Shown here: one piece after another, positions 58,211 to 64,000 of the stretch
How positions within the stretch are numbered: the stretch's first letter is position 1
Layout: each line of letters starts with the position of its first letter
Source: CAWBRT01 sp963791145
GTDB lineage: Bacteria > Acidobacteriota > Terriglobia > Terriglobales > Acidobacteriaceae
NCBI GenBank assembly: GCA_963791145.1
Contig: CAWBRT010000017.1
Location: 240,375 to 304,374 of the forward strand
Length of the DNA: 64,000 bases
Direction of reading: 5' to 3'
Notes under the pieces: generated by a model
Databases searched by the model: none
The model's input: the letters and a program-made list of their open reading frames with translations, nothing else
What the model was told of the DNA's origin: nothing
Made by a program: the position numbers and the translations under genes

Positions 58211-60172
58211 TCAGCGACCAGCCGTCTTGGCTTGGCTAGCCGGTTCGGCATTGACGGGAATCACGACGGAGAAAGTAGTTCCCCGATGCGCACCATCGGT
58301 GCGGGTACGCACATGGATGGAGCCATGATGTTTATCCAGGATCTGCTTGCTTACCCAAAGCCCAAGGCCTGAGCCGACCGATTCCCTGGTGGTAAAGAGC
58401 GGCTCGAAGATGCGCGGCAGCGTGGCGGCGTCGATGCCTGTGCCGTTGTCCGCCACCGTGATTCTGACACAAGGCTGGCCGCTACAGGTTGATCGGGAAA
58501 CGTGCAGCTTGACGATACCCGAATCCCCTATGGCATCGAGACTATTCGCCAAAAGATTGGCCAGAACCTGACGCAACTCTCCGGATACCGCGTTTATGCG
58601 CAGGTCGCCATCGTATTGTTTTTCGACGGTCGCGCGTTTGACCTTGATCTTGCCCCGCAGAAGATCGACGGCGGAGTCCAATATGGAGTTGACAGACACG
58701 GCCGTTGGCGCGGAAGACTCCCGATAAAAGCCCAAAGTCTGCCGGGTGATGTGCGATATGCGATTCAGCTCATCATCGGCCATCTCCAGATATTGCGCCG
58801 CGAACTGGGGCTTGTGCAGATTCGTCCTGGCGAGGTAAAGCGTATTCGTTACCGCCTCCAGGGGGTTATTGATTTCGTGCGCGATGCTGGCCGCCATCCG
58901 GCCAACCGAAGCCAGCTTCTCGCTGCGGAGCAACGCCTCTTCGGCCCGTTTGCGGTCGCTGACATCGCGTACCACCATCACCGTTCCCACGCGCACGCCG
59001 TCGATTTCCAAAGGAGCATTGGAGCACGAGACGCTGACCTGGCTGCCGTCCTTGCGGAAAAAGACGTCGTCGAAGTTGCGGACACCTTCGCCATAGCGGT
59101 GCAGCCCCGCGAGTTGGCATTCTTCCGCTGAATACGGCCGTCCGTCTGGATGGTGATGATGGATGGAGTCGTGCAGGTTCTTGCCCAGAAACTCATCGCG
59201 CGCTAACCCGAAAACCTTCTCCCCCTCCTGATTCACGAAGGTGACACATCCGTTCGCATCGGTGACGAAGATGGAATCGGCGGCGCTCTGGGTGATGGCC
59301 TGGACCAGATCAAGCTGGTAGCGCAGCGCCTCCTGCGCGCGCCGTTTCTCGGTGACGTCGTGGAAGACGAGCACTACGCCGATGATGCTGCCGGCGCTGT
59401 CCCGAATCGGCGCGGCGCTGTCCTCGATGGGAATCTCCCGGCCGTCCTTCGCAACCAACGCGGTGTGATTCACCAGCTCGACAACTCGTCCCTCCCGCAG
59501 CACGCGGCCGACCAGGTCTTCGGCAGTGACGCGGGTCTGCTCGTTGATGATCCGGAAGACGTTCTGGATGGGCTGGCCTCGAGCCTCATCGAGCTGCCAT
59601 CCGGTGAGAGCAGCGGCCACGGGATTGAGGAAGGTAACGCGGCCGTCGGTGTCGGTGGACAGCACTGCGTCCCCGATGCTGGTCAGGGTAACTCGCAGCC
59701 ACTCCTGGCTGTCGCGCAATTGCTCTTGCGCTTCGTGCAGGGCCGCGATATGGGACTCCCGTTGCGCCAGCAACCCGGCGTTCTCCAGCACCACCGACCG
59801 CAGCTTCGCCACGATCAAGACCCCGACCGCGGATGCCGCGAACTGCATTACCAGGCGAAAGAGCTGGCTGGGAGTCTTGAGCACTAAGCTGTACTGCGGG
59901 GGCAAAAGGAAGAACAGCGCCTCAAAGAAGGACAGGACGCAGGCGAAGAGCCCAAGCCGTGCTCCGCCAATCCAGGCGGCTGCCCATACGGCAAGAAAGA
60001 AGAAGCCGAAAACCGGACTTACGCTGCTGTAAGGAAGAACGTTCGCCAAGGCGGTTGCACACGCCGTAGCGGCAATCGCCAGCGCATACTGCGCGGCTGG
60101 ACTCAGGTTGCGCGGCGGCAGCCAGCGATGCCCTTGTGTCTCGCGTCGTTCTCCCACGTGAACCTCGGCCAA
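58211..60172 (-). CDS. Sensor histidine kinase with DUF4118 and two PAS domains
   Basis: The 653-residue protein starts with a DUF4118-type four-span membrane region (about residues 28-125), as in KdpD-like kinases, then a short coiled coil. Two PAS domains follow (about 145-265: SIGDAVLSTDTDGRVTFLNP; about 290-400: SAADSIFVTDANGCVTFVNQ). Next is the dimerisation/phosphoacceptor domain with SIAHEINNPLEAVTN (His near residue 428), then HATPase_c (DNGTGID, GSGLGLWVSKQI). No receiver domain or adjacent response regulator is seen, so the partner is elsewhere. The TTG start at 60172 is tentative; a later GTG is possible. Confidence 0.92.
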   Translation of the reverse strand: MAEVHVGERRETQGHRWLPPRNLSPAAQYALAIAATACATALANVLPYSSVSPVFGFFFLAVWAAAWIGGARLGLFACVLSFFEALFFLLPPQYSLVLKTPSQLFRLVMQFAASAVGVLIVAKLRSVVLENAGLLAQRESHIAALHEAQEQLRDSQEWLRVTLTSIGDAVLSTDTDGRVTFLNPVAAALTGWQLDEARGQPIQNVFRIINEQTRVTAEDLVGRVLREGRVVELVNHTALVAKDGREIPIEDSAAPIRDSAGSIIGVVLVFHDVTEKRRAQEALRYQLDLVQAITQSAADSIFVTDANGCVTFVNQEGEKVFGLARDEFLGKNLHDSIHHHHPDGRPYSAEECQLAGLHRYGEGVRNFDDVFFRKDGSQVSVSCSNAPLEIDGVRVGTVMVVRDVSDRKRAEEALLRSEKLASVGRMAASIAHEINNPLEAVTNTLYLARTNLHKPQFAAQYLEMADDELNRISHITRQTLGFYRESSAPTAVSVNSILDSAVDLLRGKIKVKRATVEKQYDGDLRINAVSGELRQVLANLLANSLDAIGDSGIVKLHVSRSTCSGQPCVRITVADNGTGIDAATLPRIFEPLFTTRESVGSGLGLWVSKQILDKHHGSIHVRTRTDGAHRGTTFSVVIPVNAEPASQAKTAGR

Positions 60173-60480
60173 AAGCTATTCACGAACCCGGCGATTGGAG
60201 CACAGACTACTCCCGGATCAAGTATCCCAAATCAAGATTTCTCCAGGGCGGGCGTAGCGAACCACGCTGCTGTCAGCGACCGGAAAGGAGCCTCCATCCG
60301 CGTCCCCTTCGTTCCTGTTGCAGCAACGGGCTTGCCCGGCAAGCATCGACAGGGAAAGTTCCTGCCGCTGGGGTAATGATACCTTCTTTTGTCTCTCTTG
60401 CGGTCGGAGGAAAGCGCTTTTTCTAGGGCGGATAACGGATGTCGAGATATGTAGATCTCCAGTTCCGAGTCGGTGACGAC

Positions 60481-60615
60481 CTAGAGCTGGTTGCATAAAT
60501 GCACTTCGGCAAAACCGATAATACCCTCAGGGGCTAAAGCCCGCATTTTTGCTGGTCCGAACGGCGGGGCTGAAGCCCCGCCCTTTCAAGGCAGTATTTG
60601 TGCAACCAGTTCTAG
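60481..60615. repeat. Repeat family A, intact reference copy (135 bp)
   Basis: The ends CTAGAGCTGGTTGCA and TGCAACCAGTTCTAG are inverted with one mismatch. The core CTCAGGGGCTAAAGCCCG and the palindrome GGCGGGGCT-GA-AGCCCCGCC are intact. It is nearly identical to the interrupted copy at 5009-5255, so it shows the empty target site for the 107-bp MITE. Confidence 0.92.
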
Positions 60616-60625
60616 ACGATACAAT
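60598..60625 (+). promoter_or_regulatory. Candidate sigma-70-type promoter partly inside repeat A
   Basis: TTGTGC (60598-60603) and TACAAT (60620-60625) are separated by 16 bases, an acceptable spacing. The -35 lies inside the right end of the repeat and the -10 just outside it. It is about 95 bases upstream of gpsA. The boxes are directly visible; activity is inference. Confidence 0.5.
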
Positions 60626-60720
60626 CGAGCTTTCATGGAGCAGGACTAAGCGGAGGTGTCGGGAATCCCCGTTGCTTTGCCGCGCATGCTTGGCGGAATC
60701 ATTGGAAAGGACTTTCTTGA

Positions 60721-61779
60721 ATGGCCGAGATACTGATCTTGGGTGCGGGGGCAATGGGCAGCGCCTTCTGTTTTCCCGCAGCGGACGCCGGGCATACCGT
60801 ACGGCTGGTTGGCACTCATCTTGACCTTGACTGGATCAGGAGCATGCGGGAAACGGGCGTTCACCCGAAGCTGAAGACGAAGCTTCCCGATCGTGTAGTT
60901 CCTTTCTCCCATAACCAGCTTGGCGAAGCCTTGGGCGCAGGTGTCGACCTTATCGTGCTGGGAGTGAGCTCAGCCGGCGTCGGTTGGGCTATTGAACAGA
61001 TTGGAGCCCGGTGGAAGCGCGCCACGCCGATTCTGATGCTTACCAAGGGACTGCACGCGCAAGACGATGCGCTTGGAATCTTTCCCGACGCGGTTCGCGC
61101 GGGCCTGAACCATTACGGCATCAAGGAAGCGTCGGTCGGAGCCGTCGCCGGCCCATGCATCGCGGGGGAACTGGCGGCGCGGCGCGATACCAGCGTAGTG
61201 ATCGGCTACAGGGACGCCAAGACGCTGGAAACAGTGGTCGCCATGTTCAGCGCGCCCTATTATCACGTGCGTCCCAGTACTGACCTGGCCGGCATTGAGG
61301 TCTGCGCCGCGCTGAAGAACTTCTATGCCCTGGCTGTCGGCTGTCCCGCCGGATTCCTTGCCAAGCAAGAAAAGGCCACGAACGGGGCACTGATGCACAA
61401 TCTGGCAGCCGGATTGTTCACTCAAGCTTTGGCGGAGATGAGCCGGCTGGTGAGATTCCTGGGCGGGACGGAGGCCTCAGTTGCCGGATTGGCCGGCGCA
61501 GGCGATCTTTATGTCACTTGTCAGGCGGGGCGAAACAGCCGCATGGGAAATCTTCTTGGCAGCGGCTTGCCTTATAGCGAAGCAAAGTCGAAGCACATGG
61601 CCGAAGAAACGGTAGAGGGCGCGGAGTTGGCCTTTGCGCTGGAACCTGTTCTGGATCGCCTGTTTCGGCGGGAACGGCTTGAGCGCAATGGGTTTCCTCT
61701 GGCCACCGCGATCATCGACGCCGTCTGTCACGATGCTCCCGTGAACTTTCGCTGGTCCACCTTTCGTGGCGACCGCTGA
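60721..61779 (+). CDS. gpsA: Glycerol-3-phosphate dehydrogenase, NAD(P)+
   Basis: The 352-residue protein has the NAD(P) motif EILILGAGAMGSAFCFPAAD, the SVGAVAGPCIAGELAA region (GPxxxxE-type), the catalytic Lys in IEVCAALKNFYALAVG and a C-terminal helical domain with GLAGAGDLYVTCQAGRNSRMG. This is the soluble biosynthetic enzyme making glycerol-3-phosphate for phospholipids. Sequence and length match the family well, though some segments (GWAIEQIGARWKR) are divergent, so a related substrate is possible. GAAAGGAC precedes the ATG. Confidence 0.87.
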   Translation: MAEILILGAGAMGSAFCFPAADAGHTVRLVGTHLDLDWIRSMRETGVHPKLKTKLPDRVVPFSHNQLGEALGAGVDLIVLGVSSAGVGWAIEQIGARWKRATPILMLTKGLHAQDDALGIFPDAVRAGLNHYGIKEASVGAVAGPCIAGELAARRDTSVVIGYRDAKTLETVVAMFSAPYYHVRPSTDLAGIEVCAALKNFYALAVGCPAGFLAKQEKATNGALMHNLAAGLFTQALAEMSRLVRFLGGTEASVAGLAGAGDLYVTCQAGRNSRMGNLLGSGLPYSEAKSKHMAEETVEGAELAFALEPVLDRLFRRERLERNGFPLATAIIDAVCHDAPVNFRWSTFRGDR

Positions 61780-61880
61780 TGGCACTAAGGTCGCTGCCAG
61801 TTGAGCAGGCGGCGAAAGGGCGACACGGCCGCGCCGCTCCTGCGGCTTACTTTTTTGTGTATCTCCGTTACTGAATTTTC

Positions 61881-61886
61881 TATACT
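61881..61886 (+). promoter_or_regulatory. Possible -10 element of the ABC transporter operon
   Basis: TATACT at 61881-61886 is a fair -10. The nearest -35-like TTGTGT (61855-61860) has 20-base spacing, longer than usual. The 273-base leader to 62053 shows no other gene or clear structure. Confidence 0.3.
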
Positions 61887-62052
61887 TAGTTGCTACTGAA
61901 ATCACACCAAAAGGCGTGTGGGGTTGGTGTGTCTTCATGCTTGGGTATGAGTTCACTGGTAAGGATGTGGACCCGAACGTGTTCGTCATCCGTTACCAAT
62001 GAGTCAATAAACGAGTTCTTAAAGCAGTCCAAAGTGGAAAGGGAGCGAGGCA

Positions 62053-63075
62053 ATGAAACGTAGCTCAATCGTTTTGATGGTTTTCGGCCTACTAGCCTTT
62101 TTGGTTGCGGCGCAGGTAAAGAATGTCATCTACCCGGTCAGCGGATTGGGAATGCAGGTCAAGACGACGGTAAAGGCGAAGAAGAGGTACAAGATCGCCT
62201 GCATCGTGAAGAACTCAACTAATCCCTACATGGTGCAACAACTGGAAGGTGTAAAGAGAGCGGGCAAGGACATGGGGTTTGAGGCTATTGTCCTGGCGCC
62301 GGCCAAGCAGGACAGCATTGAGGAGCAGGTTCGCATCGTCGAGGATCAACTGCAGAAGAAGATTGATGCCCTGATCATCCATCCTTCCGATTCCAACGGC
62401 ATCGTTCCCGCCGTGGAAAAGGCGGTTGCCGCGGGCGTTCCCGTAGCGACCATCGGGACGCCGGCCAACAGCAACAAAGTGCTGTTCCGCACGGGCGTGG
62501 ACTACCGTGAAACCGGCGCCGTCATTGCCGAGTGGGTTGCCCAGGCCATGAAGGGTCAAGGCAACATCATCATTCTGGAAGGACCGCCACAGGCCGAGAA
62601 TGCCCGCGAACGTCAGAACGGCATCCTGGATGTCCTGAAGAAATACCCTAAGATCAAAGTGCTAGCCTCGCAGCCGGCGCATTTCCAGCGCATGGCCGCC
62701 ATGCAGGTGATGGAGAACCTGCTGCAGAAGTTTCCCAAAGTGAACGCCGTAATCGGCGCCAATGATGAGGAAGCCATGGGCGCGGTCCAGGCCATCAAGG
62801 CCGCCGGACGGCAGAACGAAGGCATCATCGTGGCCGGCTTCGATGGCAGCGAGGATGCCAGCAGGGCCATCCAGAACAAGCAGATAGCGGTCACCTACAA
62901 CACCGATCCCTACGGCAGCGGATACGCCGCCGCCGCTTTCCTGGTGAAGTACCTCAACGACGGCTCCAAGCCTGCCAAGAATTTCATGCCGTTCCCCTCG
63001 GCGCAGGACAAGCCGCTGATCACCGCGAGCAACATCGACGAGTACGTGAAGAACTTCGCGTGGTGGAAGAAGTAA
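62053..63075 (+). CDS. Sugar-type ABC transporter substrate-binding protein
   Basis: The 340-residue protein has a signal-like N-terminus (IVLMVFGLLAFLVAAQVKN) and the RbsB/LacI-fold periplasmic-binding domain: IACIVKNSTNPYMVQQLEGV, DALIIHPSDSNGIVPAVEKA, NIIILEGPPQAENARERQNG and VAGFDGSEDASRAIQNK. It binds a sugar or autoinducer-type ligand for the ABC importer that follows. The ATG is preceded by a weak GGGAGCGAGG. The downstream ATPase gene starts four bases after the stop. Confidence 0.94.
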   Translation: MKRSSIVLMVFGLLAFLVAAQVKNVIYPVSGLGMQVKTTVKAKKRYKIACIVKNSTNPYMVQQLEGVKRAGKDMGFEAIVLAPAKQDSIEEQVRIVEDQLQKKIDALIIHPSDSNGIVPAVEKAVAAGVPVATIGTPANSNKVLFRTGVDYRETGAVIAEWVAQAMKGQGNIIILEGPPQAENARERQNGILDVLKKYPKIKVLASQPAHFQRMAAMQVMENLLQKFPKVNAVIGANDEEAMGAVQAIKAAGRQNEGIIVAGFDGSEDASRAIQNKQIAVTYNTDPYGSGYAAAAFLVKYLNDGSKPAKNFMPFPSAQDKPLITASNIDEYVKNFAWWKK

Positions 63076-63078
63076 TTC

Positions 63079-64000
63079 ATGGTGGCAGAGGCGCCAATCC
63101 TTCAAGCCCAGGGAATTTCCAAAGAATTCCCCGGGGTTCGCGCCCTGGATAATGTTGATTTTGACGTCTACCCTGGCGAAGTACACGTTCTGATCGGCGA
63201 AAACGGCGCGGGCAAAAGTACCTTGGGCAAGATCCTGATGGGAGCCTACACGCAGGACAGCGGAGAGCTGCTGCTGGAGGGCAATCCGATCCGGATCAGG
63301 CGTCCGCTGGAAGCGCTGCGGCAGGGCATCGGCGGAGTCCACCAGGAGTTCATGCTGGTGCCGTGGCTGAGCGTGGCCCAGAACATCTTCCTCAACCGCG
63401 AGCCGCGCCGCTGGGGAATCGTCGTCGACCACGGCCGCATGCATCAGGAGAGCCGGCGGCTGCTGGAATCCCTCGACGTTCACATCGACAGCCGGCAACC
63501 CATGAAACAGTTCGGCACCGCCATCCAGCAGATGGTGGAGCTGTGCAAGGTGCTGGCGTCCAATCCACGCATTCTGATCCTGGATGAGCCCACCGCGGTG
63601 CTGACGGAACCCGAAGTCGAATGCCTGTTCCGGCGCATCAAGGAGCTCCGTCAACAGGGCATCGCCATCATTTTTATCTCCCACCGCCTGCAGGAGATTC
63701 GGGCAATCGGCGATCGGGTGACGGTCCTGCGGGACGGCAAGCACGCCGCCTCCGGATTGATGAAGGACTACAGCAACGATGACCTGGTCCGCATCATGGT
63801 GGGGCGGAACATCTCGCAGATGTACCCGCGCAATCGCCGTCCCGCCGGAGACGAGGCGATTCGCCTCCAGCAGGTCTCCGTCAGGGGCGGGCCGAAAAAC
63901 ATTGACCTGGTTGTGCGCAAGGGCGAGATCGTCGGAATCGCAGGACTGGTCGGCTCGGGACGCACGGAACTGGCGCAGGCGATCTTCGGCATACGCCCGA
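63079..64000 (+). CDS. Sugar ABC transporter ATP-binding protein (partial, runs off the window)
   Basis: The frame is open from ATG 63079 to the window end, 307 codons. The first ATPase cassette has Walker A GENGAGKSTLGKIL and Walker B ILILDEPTAVL. Between them FGTAIQQMVELCKVLA sits at the signature position, where LSxGxxQ is normally found. The switch His follows in IIFISHRLQEI. The second cassette is starting (NIDLVVRKGEIVGIAGLVGS, the altered Walker A typical of RbsA-type tandem cassettes). It energises the importer whose binding protein precedes it; the permease is presumably beyond the window. Confidence 0.93.
   Translation, partial: MVAEAPILQAQGISKEFPGVRALDNVDFDVYPGEVHVLIGENGAGKSTLGKILMGAYTQDSGELLLEGNPIRIRRPLEALRQGIGGVHQEFMLVPWLSVAQNIFLNREPRRWGIVVDHGRMHQESRRLLESLDVHIDSRQPMKQFGTAIQQMVELCKVLASNPRILILDEPTAVLTEPEVECLFRRIKELRQQGIAIIFISHRLQEIRAIGDRVTVLRDGKHAASGLMKDYSNDDLVRIMVGRNISQMYPRNRRPAGDEAIRLQQVSVRGGPKNIDLVVRKGEIVGIAGLVGSGRTELAQAIFGIRP

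Larger units (their letters stand above)
60173..60720. other. Intergenic region with intact repeat A and the gpsA promoter
   Basis: No gene is seen. 60481-60615 is the intact family A repeat; the rest (60220-60480) has scattered inverted segments only. The promoter of gpsA is described separately. Confidence 0.55.

Noticed and set aside
1..64000. CRISPR arrays, tRNA or rRNA genes, intact transposases, prophage genes
   Set aside because: No regularly spaced direct repeats, cloverleaf-like sequences, ribosomal RNA blocks or transposase and integrase motifs were recognised on reading both strands. Only short non-autonomous elements are present.

Overview
The window is GC-rich, densely coded bacterial chromosome. 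It has no rRNA, tRNA, CRISPR array or intact transposase that I can see. The intergenic spaces carry several families of short palindromic and MITE-like repeats (cores such as CTCAGGGGCTAAAGCCCG, CCCCAGCAAAC and AGGCTGCGGAAAAA). Together with the many single-copy catabolic operons, paired sensor kinases and an RND pump, these repeats suggest an Acidobacteriota genome of the Koribacter/Sulfotelmatobacter kind. That assignment is an inference from repeat style, not proven.

Layout. 1-5.0 kb: the end of a sensor kinase, an unknown protein, a multi-span transporter and a divergent FAD oxidoreductase. 5.4-12.3 kb: a cluster resembling the oxamate carbamoyltransferase genes (FdrA/AllF, DUF1116/AllG, DUF2877/AllH) with a cyclase-family hydrolase and an NCS2 permease, probably for catabolism of a cyclic ureide or lactam. 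12.4-16.0 kb: a three-subunit Psr/Phs-type molybdopterin oxidoreductase. 16.2-18.7 kb: a DUF985 cupin, an Lrp/AsnC regulator and a class V aminotransferase. 19.0-25.5 kb (minus): an alpha/beta hydrolase, a 2Fe-2S protein plus fumarate-reductase-like flavoprotein, an ATC-hydrolase-like protein, and the lower meta-cleavage enzymes (hydratase, acylating acetaldehyde dehydrogenase, aldolase). 26.0-32.7 kb: an unusual six-gene run: ferredoxin/BFD protein, unrecognised 491-residue protein, NadC-like phosphoribosyltransferase, molybdopterin-binding-domain protein, M24 peptidase-like protein and UbiD decarboxylase. 33-39 kb: an AT-rich DUF3800 gene, SSS symporter, GlcG/HbpS protein, MFS transporter, zinc alcohol dehydrogenase and gene remnants. 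39.8-45.1 kb: a four-subunit molybdenum hydroxylase with a split large subunit, as in nicotinate dehydrogenase, followed by a DASS transporter. 45.2-49.7 kb: MFS transporter, ketopantoate-reductase-like and hydroxyisobutyrate-dehydrogenase-like enzymes, and remnants. 50.1-54.5 kb: an RND pump with its adaptor. 55.0-58.1 kb: a CitE-like lyase and a succinyl-CoA-synthetase-like pair, possibly malyl-CoA lyase plus malate thiokinase. 58.2-64 kb: sensor kinase, gpsA and the start of a sugar ABC transporter.

The common theme is carboxylate and N-heterocycle catabolism, with transporters placed beside oxidoreductases. The best directly readable novelty is transposon biology: at least three insertions from two MITE families sit exactly on the axis of a resident repeat palindrome, with target duplications, and one carries a further hairpin insertion. 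The best metabolic candidates are the 26-32.7 kb cluster and the FdrA/DUF1116/cyclase/DUF2877 cluster.

Caution: seven genes are broken, and every break is repaired by removing one base, usually within a short homopolymer. This looks like a sequencing artefact, and I annotate these genes as whole.
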